Part shown: piece by piece, positions 25,605-33,635 of the stretch
Numbering within the stretch: the first letter of the stretch is position 1
How the letters are laid out: each line of letters starts with the position of its first letter
Assembly (NCBI GenBank): GCA_963620595.1
Contig: CAVFAY010000007.1
Coordinates: 32,273 to 96,272, forward strand
Direction of reading: 5' to 3'
Length of the DNA stretch: 64,000 nucleotides
From: Butyricicoccus_A sp963620595
GTDB lineage: Bacteria; Bacillota; Clostridia; Oscillospirales; Butyricicoccaceae
Made by a program: the position numbers and the translations under genes
The notes under the pieces: model-generated
What the model saw: only the letters and a program-made list of their open reading frames with translations
Databases searched by the model: none
What the model was told of the DNA's origin: nothing

Positions 25605-25635
25605 ACTGTAGCACCTCAAGTGCACTTGAGGTCAA
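25605..25635 (-). promoter_or_regulatory. MerR/SoxR-type promoter of the reductase gene
   Basis: Minus strand: TTGACC (25630-25635), 19-bp spacer, TACAGT (25605-25610). A 20-bp perfect palindrome, ACCTCAAGTG-CACTTGAGGT (25613-25632), overlaps the -35 and fills the spacer. The half-site CCTCAAGT is that of the SoxR box. No merR or soxR gene is adjacent. Confidence 0.75.
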
Positions 25636-25656
25636 GGGGTTTTTCAGGAGAGACCG

Positions 25657-26937
25657 CGTCAAATGAAAAGGTAACTTCCGGAATGTAAAAGTTAATTCTG
25701 GGTAGCGGACGTTAGTCTTACATGGTATTCTATAGGTGCAGCGGATTCCTCCCGTTTATCTAAAGGAGGATATTCTTATGACTACAACCAAATATGATAA
25801 GAAGCATTTGACTACTACTCAGAGAATGAAGATTGAAGATGGTCTGAACAAAGGTCTCAGCATGGCCGCTATCGGACGGTTGATTGAAAAAGATCCGACA
25901 ACCGTCAGCAAAGAAGTCAAAAAGTACCGGACTTTCCAACCACGAGACAAAGACCAGCTTCCTCTTAAATGCGCTCGTTTTAAAGAATGTACCATGCGTT
26001 TTCTGTGTGATAAAAAAGACTGCGTAAAGCTTTGCAAATCCTGCTATGATGCTTCCACCAAGTATAAGCAGCTGAAATGTACATTCCTGTGTCCTGAATA
26101 TCTGGAGCCACGATGTGAAGTATTGACAAAAGCACCTCATGTCTGTAACGCCTGTTCAAAAATAAAGCGTTGTAATAAAACCAAAGTGTTTTATATCGCT
26201 CAGAACGCTGACAGATCTTCTCAGGAGCTTTTGGTATCCTGCCGCTCAGGAATCAATCAGGAACCAGCCGACATTGCTATGTTGGATGCCCTTATTTCCC
26301 CTCTCTTAAAGCAGGGACAGTCTTTGGCACACATCTATGCTTTCCACGGACATGAGATTCCCTGTTGCCGAAAAACGCTTTACAATTACATCGATCAAGG
26401 CGTTTTTACCGCCAGAAACCTGGATCTGCGCCGCAGAGTACGCTATAAATGCAAACCGCGAAAAAAAGGTACCAGAGTCAGTCTGGCTGCAAAAGAATTT
26501 CGTATTGGACGTACTTATGATGAGTTTCAGAAATATACAGCTCTTCATCCAGAGCTGTCTGTTGTTGAGATGGATACCGTGGAAGGCGGCAAAGACAATA
26601 GTACACAGGTATTTTTGACCATGATGTTTCGAAACTGTCATCTTATGCTGATCTTTGCACTTGCCGAAAAAACGCAAGCCTGCGTAACGGAAGTATTTGA
26701 CACCCTCTGTACTCATCTGGGGATAGAAGTCTTTAGGGAATTATTTCCTGTGATCCTTACGGATAATGGCATCGAGTTTCAATTTCCACCACGTTTAGAA
26801 TGCGATGAGAATGGAGAGAGTCGTACAAAGATTTTTTACTGTAATCCAAACAGTTCCTGGCAAAAGGGAATAAACGGCTGTAATCCTTGCAAATACGGGA
26901 AATATGCCTGATGCGGAACTTACCTTTTCATATAACC
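25657..26937 (+). mobile_element. Decayed IS30-family insertion sequence
   Basis: About 1281 bp. The termini match over 24 bp with four mismatches (inner part ATGAAAAGGTAA-TTCCG, 25663-25680 and inverted 26914-26931). It is flanked by a 15-bp direct repeat TTTCAGGAGAGACCG (25642-25656 and 26938-26952), read as a target duplication; some IS30 members make long duplications. The transposase is truncated, so the copy is probably not autonomous. Confidence 0.75.
25778..26911 (+). pseudogene. IS30-family transposase, C-terminally truncated
   Basis: ATG 25778 follows AAAGGAGG. The N-terminal HTH_38 (KHLTTTQRMKIEDGLNKGLSMAAIGRLIEKDPTTVSKEV) and a Cys-rich segment are intact. The rve/DDE core has the first Asp (VVEMDTVEGG) and the second (ILTDNGIEFQ), but shortly after SSWQKG the frame runs into a short unrelated tail and stops, so the catalytic Glu is missing. 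About 80-100 residues are lost, probably by an internal deletion that kept the right end of the element. Confidence 0.8.
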
Positions 26938-26955
26938 TTTCAGGAGAGACCGATT

Positions 26956-27180
26956 TTATCTAGGGGCTGCTGCACCACTGATATATTCCTGTTTCAATTC
27001 ATCTGCCAGATATGCATCACTCATGCAATGCATATCCGAAACACCATCACGGATCAGCTGATATACTTGGGAATGATAAAAGAAAGCCAATGCTGCATCC
27101 AGCGAAAGTCCCTGCTGTTCAGCAAAGCGCGCAATGACACGGCTATATTTTTTTTGAAGTAAAATCGGATTTGCTGTCAT
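26956..27180 (-). CDS. Small DUF3791-type protein
   Basis: 74 aa (YSRVIARFAEQQGLSLDAALAFFYHSQVYQLIRDGVSDMHCMSDAYLADELKQEY), matching the small proteins seen around DUF3990 genes in gut Clostridia. Its ATG overlaps the TGA of the preceding 18-codon ORF. The cluster resembles a toxin/antitoxin-like or ADP-ribosyltransferase accessory set in other genomes; function unproven. Confidence 0.6.
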   Translation of the reverse strand: MTANPILLQKKYSRVIARFAEQQGLSLDAALAFFYHSQVYQLIRDGVSDMHCMSDAYLADELKQEYISGAAAPR

Positions 27181-27233
27181 AGTGTCTCACTCCCTTCAAA
27201 ACGCAGCAGAGTCAATGCTTTGTAAAGAGCCAT
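27177..27233 (-). pseudogene. 18-codon ORF, possible remnant of a lost middle gene
   Basis: Reads MALYKALTLLRFEGSETL and stops in an ATGA overlap with the 74-aa gene. There is no ribosome binding site and it starts 9 nt after the preceding stop. It may be the last codons of a DUF3990-like gene that usually sits between two DUF3791 genes; this is an inference from gene order and the KAL..L.F tail. Confidence 0.35.
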
Positions 27234-27242
27234 GATAGAGAA

Positions 27243-27494
27243 TCACACTTCCACACCTCTCTCTTTCATCACATCAAGAAGGTCGTTTACGATATATTCT
27301 CGGCTTTGCGTGTGCAGCACGTCGTATTCCGGCACGATATAGCCGTTCAAAATATCGCTTTTTTCCGTAAATGCCTGATAAACACGCTGCGCATTTACAC
27401 CCAGTTTTGCCGCTACATTTTCAATGCAAAACACAGCGAACTCCAACTCATTGGAATTTTTAATTTTCTCCTCTTTCATATCGTTTCGTCCCAT
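27243..27494 (-). CDS. DUF3791 domain-containing small protein
   Basis: 83 aa, or 78 aa if it starts at ATG 27479. It has the DUF3791 pattern ELEFAVFCIENVAAKLGVNAQRVYQAF and YDVLHTQSREYIVNDLL. Its ATG overlaps the LacI stop (TGATG), so it is translationally coupled to the repressor gene. Function unknown. Confidence 0.65.
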   Translation of the reverse strand: MGRNDMKEEKIKNSNELEFAVFCIENVAAKLGVNAQRVYQAFTEKSDILNGYIVPEYDVLHTQSREYIVNDLLDVMKERGVEV

Positions 27495-28525
27495 CACAAA
27501 TTTTCCCTGGATAAAATTTCGATTTTCGTATAGATATTGTTGCGTTCCGGCCGTATCTTATTGAAAAAATAGTCAAACAGAATGTCCATGGACATCGTTC
27601 CCTGCCGCTCCGGCTGCTGGGCGATCAAAAAATTGATTTCTCCGTTTTTTAGCAGCTGCACATTTTCCCTTGTGTCATCAAAGCCAACGATATATGCCTG
27701 TCTGTTTCGTTCGCGAAGCGCGCGCACCAGTCCTCTGGGAGAAAATGTGGTCACGCAAAAGCAGTTTAACTCCGCGTGTTCGTCCAACAGCTTCCCTGCC
27801 TGCAAGTAAATATCTTCCGGATAACAGATTTCTTGGTGCTTTTGGTATACCGGTACATTGGGCAGGTTTTCTTGAAAATACTGTTTAAATCCATACATTC
27901 GATCTTCCGCAGAACGCGCCTGCGGGATACCGCCTAAAATCGCCGCTTCCGTCAAGGGATGATTCATCTGATACAATAAGTGGGCGGCTGTTCTGCCGCT
28001 CTGGCAGAGATTTTGTCCGATGAAGCAAAACCGCTCCGTGTTTTGCAGGTCAACATTCACGGCAATGACCAGCATTCCCTCTTCCTGCAGCGCGTGCAAT
28101 TGACGGATCACCGCCTGATCGTCTACAACAGAAATAATCAGCGCACTGATTCCCTGCTGCCTTAACGTGTCAATCGCTTGCAGCTGCTCCTCCGCGGTGT
28201 AGCTTTTCATTTGCATGATCGTCGTCTGCATGCCGTATGCGGTGTATTTCTCTGCGGCTTGCTGTAGTCCGGCGTAAATGAGCGAGAAAATGTCCTCGTG
28301 TCCATAAAAATTCTGCGGGAATATGATTGCGCCAATCCGAATGGGCTTTCTTTTCGTCCCCAAGGCTTTGGCGGCCGTGTTGGCCTGATAGCCCATCTCG
28401 TCCGCAATTTTTAAAATCTTTTGACGGGTCTGTTCCTTGATACGATCCTTTCCATTGAGTGCTCGGTTTACTGTACCAGTCGAAACACCAGCCCGATCTG
28501 CTATCATTTTGATTGTAACCGACAT
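27494..28525 (-). CDS. LacI-family repressor
   Basis: 343 aa from ATG 28525 (AAGGAGC upstream; an in-frame 51-nt extension was rejected). N-terminal HTH SVTIKMIADRAGVSTGTVNRALNGKDRIKEQTRQKILKIADEMGYQAN, then a periplasmic-binding-type sugar-sensing domain (Peripla_BP_4-like, IGAIIFPQNFYGHEDIFSLIYAGLQQAAEKY). Divergent from the isomerase/SufS/SufE operon, whose promoter carries a GTAATCGGTTAC palindrome at the start site, so it is the likely repressor of that operon. Confidence 0.88.
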   Translation of the reverse strand: MSVTIKMIADRAGVSTGTVNRALNGKDRIKEQTRQKILKIADEMGYQANTAAKALGTKRKPIRIGAIIFPQNFYGHEDIFSLIYAGLQQAAEKYTAYGMQTTIMQMKSYTAEEQLQAIDTLRQQGISALIISVVDDQAVIRQLHALQEEGMLVIAVNVDLQNTERFCFIGQNLCQSGRTAAHLLYQMNHPLTEAAILGGIPQARSAEDRMYGFKQYFQENLPNVPVYQKHQEICYPEDIYLQAGKLLDEHAELNCFCVTTFSPRGLVRALRERNRQAYIVGFDDTRENVQLLKNGEINFLIAQQPERQGTMSMDILFDYFFNKIRPERNNIYTKIEILSRENL

Positions 28526-28757
28526 ACTTTGCTCCTTACTCGTAGTGTTATGGTTATCATAACAAAAAAATAGCACAGACTCAAGCCGCGATGGATGCGC
28601 GGCAAAGCATAAAAAAATTTTTATTCAAATATAGAGACTTGGCGATAAAACCTCCCGTTCACACCTGGCAATAATGCACAAATGAAATTGAAAATCTTTT
28701 GTTCGGCTTGTCGAACATTTCACGTGGTGCGGCGGCGCAACGAACACCGCACCATGC

Positions 28758-28773
28758 GCGTAATGGATTACGC
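28758..28773. promoter_or_regulatory. LacI-type operator 1
   Basis: Palindrome GCGTAATGGATTACGC, 140 bp upstream of a related site (operator 2), so looping is possible. Just upstream a TGGTGCGG/CCGCACCA inverted repeat (28723-28755) may structure the repressor leader. Confidence 0.6.
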
Positions 28774-28865
28774 AAAAAAAGTATGGCAAATTCATATAGA
28801 ATCACTATGTTTGATTGAATGGAGGATTCCGTGAGTTTTGCCGCATTTTCTCCGCCAAAAATGTA

Positions 28866-28913
28866 TTGACTTTCCAAAAAAATCTGATATATTGAAAGTG
28901 TAATCGGTTACGC
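28866..28913 (+). promoter_or_regulatory. Promoter and operator 2 of the isomerase-SufS operon
   Basis: TTGACT (28866-28871), 16-bp spacer, TATATT (28888-28893). The palindrome GTGTAATCGGTTACGC (28898-28913) covers the start site. The half-site matches operator 1. The rest of the 28526-28961 gap shows nothing else. Confidence 0.7.
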
Positions 28914-28961
28914 AATGTTTTCTAACGTTCTTTTGTTGTCTGCAAGAAGGAGAGATCTTAT

Positions 28962-30482
28962 ATGGCAATTCACAGAGGTTTGGACGAAAAACTGAAGGTA
29001 AAGGCGATTTTTTACAACCTGGTTCATTGCGGCCCACAGAACCCGCGTCGATACGAGGATATCAATGAAAACTCTAAGTACGAAGGCCCCTGCCGTTTGG
29101 GTTCCGGCGTCCAATTGACGCATGATTACGACGTAAAGACCGGCGCAGAGCGGTTCAAGGATTTCTGCGCAACGATCAAGAAATATCCGGATTACTGCGA
29201 TATGATGCAGCCATCCTATCTGGAATGGACGGATTCCTTTCAGGTTCCTCCGGAAAATTACGAAAAAGTAAAGGACGACCTCGCAGAGGCTGATTTCTTT
29301 ATCAATGATGGCGTGTTAAACGGATGTCCTTCCATGGAGCTTGCCAAAAAAAGCGGCACACCGTCCGCACAGGTCGGCTGCTGCAGCGCCGATTGGGCGG
29401 CTGGTGCTCGCCGCTGGGGATTAGAAGGATATGCATACGCGGATCACGAGGATGCCGCGAGACATTTCCGCATTTTGCGCGCGCGCAAGGGATTCAAAAA
29501 GACCCGCGTTTTGTTTGTCAACCGCGCGATGGTTCTGCCGCAGGGCACCTTACGGCTGTCTACCAGCAATATTGATCCGGAGACGATCTGGAAGGAATAC
29601 GGAATCGAAATCCACTACCTGGAACACCGCCAGTTGATTGACGCGGCTCTCCAAATGACCGATGAGCAAAAACGCCGTGCGGAAAAAAAGGCGGAGGAAC
29701 TCATTGCCGGTGCACAGTTTAACTCCATGTCTCGAGAAAATATCATCAAGAGCTGCAACTTGTACATTGTCGTCCGCGATTTTCTGGATAAATTCGACTG
29801 CAACGCATTTACGATGCCGTGTCACGAAGTATGCGCCACACGTGCATTCAACGACGAAGTGCAGTTCACGCCTTGTCTGTGTCACTCTCTACTAAAAGAG
29901 GACGGCATCCCCTCCTGTTGTGAGCTGGATCTCAATGCCATGCTGGCGATGAGTCTCATCATCAATCTGACCAACACCGCGCCGCATATGGGCAATACCG
30001 GCCCGCATTTTAAGCCGGACAAGCTGGATTTTACGGTACCAAACGGACTGCCAGCTGTTCCTGAGTTGGAAGGAGAAACCGATCTGTTCTACACCTTCCA
30101 CGCGGTGCAAACGAGAAAAATGCACGGCATTGATGCGCCGAACAACAGCTACGGCATCGAATCTTTTACCAAGGAGGGCGGCTGGGCGGCTACCATTCGC
30201 CACGATTTCAACAAGGACAAGGGCGCCGTCATTACTCTGGCGCGAGCTACGCCGGACGCCAAAACGCTGGTGATGATCCGCGGAAAAATTGTCGCAGGCT
30301 CCGGCGTCCACGATGTCGGCTGCACCAATGGTTTCTTCTGGAAGCCTTTGTATGCGACCTCTCGTCAGACCTTCAAACAAATGATGATCGCCGGCCACCA
30401 TTGGACGTGGACATATGGCGATATTGCCGAGGATTTAGAGGATCTGTGCGAAAGCATCGGGATGCAGACAATCATTGTTTGA
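28962..30482 (+). CDS. L-fucose/L-arabinose isomerase-related protein
   Basis: 506 aa, with ATG preceded by AAGGAGAGA. The C-terminal half has fucose isomerase-like motifs, TPCLCHSLLKEDGIPSCCELDLNAMLAMSLIINLTNTAPHMGNTGP, where Glu and Asp of CCELD fit metal-ligand positions, and a terminal region with a His-rich end (IAGHHWTWTYGD). It is Cys-rich compared with normal isomerases (CSADW, CHEVC, CLCHS, SCCE). First gene of an operon with a carrier-like protein, a SufS-type desulfurase and SufE, under LacI control. It probably acts on a sugar or sugar-derived compound. The sulfur genes suggest a thio-sugar or sulfur-loaded product, which is inference. Confidence 0.6.
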   Translation: MAIHRGLDEKLKVKAIFYNLVHCGPQNPRRYEDINENSKYEGPCRLGSGVQLTHDYDVKTGAERFKDFCATIKKYPDYCDMMQPSYLEWTDSFQVPPENYEKVKDDLAEADFFINDGVLNGCPSMELAKKSGTPSAQVGCCSADWAAGARRWGLEGYAYADHEDAARHFRILRARKGFKKTRVLFVNRAMVLPQGTLRLSTSNIDPETIWKEYGIEIHYLEHRQLIDAALQMTDEQKRRAEKKAEELIAGAQFNSMSRENIIKSCNLYIVVRDFLDKFDCNAFTMPCHEVCATRAFNDEVQFTPCLCHSLLKEDGIPSCCELDLNAMLAMSLIINLTNTAPHMGNTGPHFKPDKLDFTVPNGLPAVPELEGETDLFYTFHAVQTRKMHGIDAPNNSYGIESFTKEGGWAATIRHDFNKDKGAVITLARATPDAKTLVMIRGKIVAGSGVHDVGCTNGFFWKPLYATSRQTFKQMMIAGHHWTWTYGDIAEDLEDLCESIGMQTIIV

Positions 30483-30553
30483 TCAGTCAAGGAATATGTA
30501 TCAGGCGCTGTATGAAATCATACAGCGCCTACTGTGCCATGAGGGAATGTTTT

Positions 30554-30988
30554 ATGCCAACTTTACGTGAAAAATTGCACGCTCAACAGCGCTTTGCCGC
30601 ACAGGTTGCCGAGTGGAATCGCTGCGCGGAAGATTGTATCAAACAAATTCTTGCCATGCAGCCGCCTGTGCGCGAGGACATCAACCGGCTGATGCACCAA
30701 TATCTTCGATGGAAGTTTTGTACCACAGATGAAGAGTATGCACAGACCGACAACATCATTGAACTGGCGCGTCTCAGCATCAAGCGGGCACTGAAAAACG
30801 GCGCCATCTTCTACGATCAGCGCGACTGTCACGGCGTCAGTGAGTCGATGGAAAAGAAAATGCTGATGATTACCGATGTTGAGCAAAAAATAGGATATAC
30901 CTTTCCGGTAGAGTGCTATATTCAAATTGACACGGTATCCGATTTGTCAGATCAGATTTACGCTTATCTGACGCAGGTTCGCAGATAG
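30554..30988 (+). CDS. Small unrecognised protein, weakly carrier-like at the C-terminus
   Basis: 145 aa from ATG 30554 with GAGGGA upstream; longer in-frame starts have no ribosome binding site. Residues 1-85 are helical and basic. Residues 90-142 (HGVSESMEKKMLMITDVEQKIGYTFPVECYIQIDTVSDLSDQIYAYL) follow the helix II to helix IV pattern of acyl carrier proteins (IE..F...I-x-TV.DL...I), but the DSL phosphopantetheine site is replaced by GVSES. It starts 71 bp after the isomerase-like gene and ends 10 bp before the desulfurase gene, so a carrier or adaptor for the sulfur enzymes is possible. I do not recognise the family. Confidence 0.5.
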   Translation: MPTLREKLHAQQRFAAQVAEWNRCAEDCIKQILAMQPPVREDINRLMHQYLRWKFCTTDEEYAQTDNIIELARLSIKRALKNGAIFYDQRDCHGVSESMEKKMLMITDVEQKIGYTFPVECYIQIDTVSDLSDQIYAYLTQVRR

Positions 30989-30998
30989 GAGAACGGTT

Positions 30999-32237
30999 AT
31001 GTTTGATACAAAATCCATTCAGAAAGATTTTCCGTTGATTGTGCAAAGCCAACAGGACGGTTTTGTTTATTTAGATAACGCCGCGACCACGCAAAAGCCG
31101 CAGATTGTGCTGCATACGCTGCTGGAGCAATACACCCGCTATAACGGCAATGTACACCGCGGCGCGCACCGGCTGAGCCAGCAATCTACCGCGCGATATG
31201 AACAGGCACGGCAGAGCGTCCAGCGGTTTCTCCATGCCAGTCACCCGGAGGAAATTGTTTTTACACGGGGAACAACAGAGTCTATCAATCTCGTGGCATC
31301 CAGTCTGGGACAGTTTTTATTTCAGGAAGGAGATGCCATTGTCGTCACCGCCATGGAACACCATTCTAATTTTGTTCCATGGCAAATGCTGTGTCAAAAG
31401 CTGCATCTATCCTTATATATTGTTCCCTTCGATGCCAATGGAGAGCTATGTCTGGATCAATATCAAACGTTTCTATCCATGCCAAAGGTAAAGCTAGCCG
31501 CTTTCTGTCAAGTGTCCAATGTCTTTGGTACGTGCAATCCGGTTGAAGCCATGACTGCGGCGGCTCATGCCCGCGGCATTCCTGTCCTGATTGACGGCGC
31601 ACAGGCTGTCGCCCATATGCCGATTGACGTACAGCAGATTGGCTGCGATTTCTACTGCTTCTCTGCTCACAAGACATACGGTCCCAACGGCATCGGTGTC
31701 TTATACGCCAAAAAACACTGGCTGGAACAGATGCCTCCCTATCAATACGGAGGAGAAATGGTGGATCAGGTGACATGCGAGACCACTTCTTTTGCCGACG
31801 TGCCGTTGAAATTTGAAGCGGGAACACCGGATTACCCTGCCGCCATCGCATTTGCCTCTGCGCTGGATTATCTGAAAGGACTTGGCCTGCACAACATACA
31901 GCCCCACGAGAAACAGCTGCTGTTATACGCAAGAGAACAGCTGTCCGCGATACCGAATGTTCATATTTTCGGAAACCCAGCCCATGCCATCGGCTGTCTT
32001 TCCTTTTGTGTATCCGGTATTCATCATTATGATTTGGCACTGGTATTGGATCAATTCAACATCGCTATCCGAACAGGATCGCACTGTGCCCAACCAGCCA
32101 TGCGTTTGTTGCAGGTGGACGGAACAGCGCGCATTTCCTTCGCCTGCTATAACACGACAGACGATGTCGATGTTTTTTGCGACCGATTGCGCCAGGCCAT
32201 TGCGTTTTTTCAAGGCGGAAACGGAGGAACATTATGA
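30999..32237 (+). CDS. SufS-type group II cysteine desulfurase
   Basis: 412-aa PLP enzyme. Lys225 in FSAHKTYGP binds PLP, and Cys363 in RTGSHCAQPAM is the persulfide cysteine, aligned with the SufS RxGHHCxQP motif. YLDNAATTQKP (25-34) and IDGAQAVAHM (198-207) are intact. AGGAGAAC precedes the ATG. It overlaps the SufE-type gene by ATGA. No sufBCD is nearby, so this is a dedicated sulfur donor rather than the housekeeping Fe-S system, inferred from context. Confidence 0.88.
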   Translation: MFDTKSIQKDFPLIVQSQQDGFVYLDNAATTQKPQIVLHTLLEQYTRYNGNVHRGAHRLSQQSTARYEQARQSVQRFLHASHPEEIVFTRGTTESINLVASSLGQFLFQEGDAIVVTAMEHHSNFVPWQMLCQKLHLSLYIVPFDANGELCLDQYQTFLSMPKVKLAAFCQVSNVFGTCNPVEAMTAAAHARGIPVLIDGAQAVAHMPIDVQQIGCDFYCFSAHKTYGPNGIGVLYAKKHWLEQMPPYQYGGEMVDQVTCETTSFADVPLKFEAGTPDYPAAIAFASALDYLKGLGLHNIQPHEKQLLLYAREQLSAIPNVHIFGNPAHAIGCLSFCVSGIHHYDLALVLDQFNIAIRTGSHCAQPAMRLLQVDGTARISFACYNTTDDVDVFCDRLRQAIAFFQGGNGGTL

Positions 32238-32653
32238 CAATTTTTCAGGCAGAACAAGCATATTTGAACGATCTTCGGCAATTACCGGACAGACTTTCTA
32301 AATATCAATACGTATTGTCTATCGCAGGATTGGCGGAATCCTTCCCTGACGCAGAAAAGACAGAAGCCAATCGAATCAAAAGCTGTCAAATCAAAACATG
32401 GTTTTGCGCGCATGTGTCAGAGGGAAAATTATTTTTTCAATCGGACAGCGAATCTCTGCTCATCAAGGGGATTTTAAATATCCTCACGGAAATTTACTCC
32501 GATCACACACCACAGGAGATTCTATCGGCGCAAAGCACGCTCCTGCAAGATCCGGAAATCGTTTCTGTCATTCCGGAGAATCGTTCCAACGGCATCCAGA
32601 GCGTTTGGCAGAACATACAGGCGGCGGCACGAACATGCATGGAGGGTAAATAA
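32234..32653 (+). CDS. SufE-type sulfur acceptor
   Basis: 139 aa from ATG 32234, overlapping the desulfurase stop. It has the SufE fold pattern DRLSKYQYVLSIAGLAESFPDAEKTEANRIKSCQIKTWF, with the acceptor Cys51 at the same number as E. coli SufE, and a C-terminal SNGIQSVWQNIQAAAR helix. It takes the persulfide from the desulfurase and passes it on, perhaps to the 145-aa protein. Confidence 0.87.
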   Translation: MTIFQAEQAYLNDLRQLPDRLSKYQYVLSIAGLAESFPDAEKTEANRIKSCQIKTWFCAHVSEGKLFFQSDSESLLIKGILNILTEIYSDHTPQEILSAQSTLLQDPEIVSVIPENRSNGIQSVWQNIQAAARTCMEGK

Positions 32654-32677
32654 ACGATACGTGTTTTTCGTAGCACA

Positions 32678-33553
32678 CTATTTTTTCCGAAATGCACTCG
32701 GAGTACAACCAAACTGTTTTTTAAACAGTTTACCAAAATAGGATCCATCGGTCAGACCGACATTGACGGCAACTTCTGTAATTGATTGATCTGTACGCGT
32801 TAACAAATCACAGGCTTGAATCATTCGGTAATCCGTCAAATAGTCAAACGGGGTCTTTCCCAGTGCTTTTTTAAATGTCCGAAGCGCTTCCCGTTCACTG
32901 ATATGCGCGCTTTCTGCAATGTCTTTCAATGTTACTTTTTCCGCATAGTTTAACTGAATAAATCGAATCATATTGCGAATGCGATCTTGGCTTGGAATAG
33001 ACACGGGAGGATGATTTTTCAGCTGTTCTTCTATTTCTGCTATCATCTCCAGCCAAATATCAGATAGCAGATTCCGTGTTTGAAATTCTACATTTTCTTG
33101 ATTCCATAAACGATTTAATTCCTGAAATTTACGACAGATTTTGCTGCCATGTGTTGTTTCCGGAGAGATAACCAACACCTCTACCTGCCGATTCGTTAAA
33201 ACCGGCCTGACATATTTCTTTTCAAATACACTTTGAAAATGTCCTGTCAACAAAATAGGATGAAATAAATGGACAACAATAGCTGTATCTTCCGTATCAT
33301 CCGCTCGTTCACTTGCTTCCAACACATTCGAGTTGGTAAAGCTGACATATCCCTGCGGAACAATATATTCGGCATTTTCTGTCATAATCTTGAGATTTCC
33401 GCGCAAAACATACTTAAACTCAATCGCTTCATGCCAGTGCCAAGGAGACGAATAATGTGTCATATCAACAATATCAGACAGATAGGGGTATTCCGATGTG
33501 ACGCCACTGTTTGTCTCCCATTGATTATCATCTAGAATGATTGTATATTCCAA
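32678..33553 (-). CDS. AraC-family transcriptional regulator
   Basis: About 291 aa starting at TTG 33553, because GGAGATG lies 8 nt before it; the open frame extends further up but runs through a terminator hairpin. It has an N-terminal cupin (SSPWHWHEAIEFKYVLRGNLKIMTENAEYIVPQGYVSF) and two C-terminal HTHs (VTLKDIAESAHISEREALRTFKKALGKTPFDYL, SITEVAVNVGLTDGSYFGKLFKKQFGCTPSAFRK). Last in the GRE operon direction but with its own promoter; likely controls the GRE genes. The SufE stop lies 25 bp away, convergent. Confidence 0.88.
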   Translation of the reverse strand: MEYTIILDDNQWETNSGVTSEYPYLSDIVDMTHYSSPWHWHEAIEFKYVLRGNLKIMTENAEYIVPQGYVSFTNSNVLEASERADDTEDTAIVVHLFHPILLTGHFQSVFEKKYVRPVLTNRQVEVLVISPETTHGSKICRKFQELNRLWNQENVEFQTRNLLSDIWLEMIAEIEEQLKNHPPVSIPSQDRIRNMIRFIQLNYAEKVTLKDIAESAHISEREALRTFKKALGKTPFDYLTDYRMIQACDLLTRTDQSITEVAVNVGLTDGSYFGKLFKKQFGCTPSAFRKK

Positions 33554-33574
33554 AAAAACATCTCCTTTTTTTCT

Positions 33575-33622
33575 ATTGTATAGCAAACGTCGGATAGATG
33601 CAATGACATCTATCCGACGTTT
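33575..33622 (-). promoter_or_regulatory. AraC promoter embedded in the terminator of the lipoprotein gene
   Basis: A perfect 16-bp inverted repeat (arms 33585-33600 and 33607-33622, 6-nt loop) follows the lipoprotein stop as a terminator. The minus-strand -35 TTGCAT (33598-33603) spans the loop, and TACAAT (33575-33580) lies 17 bp on, just before the ribosome binding site. Confidence 0.65.
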
Positions 33623-33635
33623 ATATCTATATTTG

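Noticed and set aside
25642..26952. 15-bp direct repeat read as a CRISPR or tandem repeat
   Set aside because: Only two copies, symmetrically flanking the IS30 ends, so a target duplication explains it.
30401..30553. Longer N-terminus for the 145-aa protein
   Set aside because: Overlaps the end of the isomerase-like gene in another frame; ATG 30554 has GAGGGA upstream.
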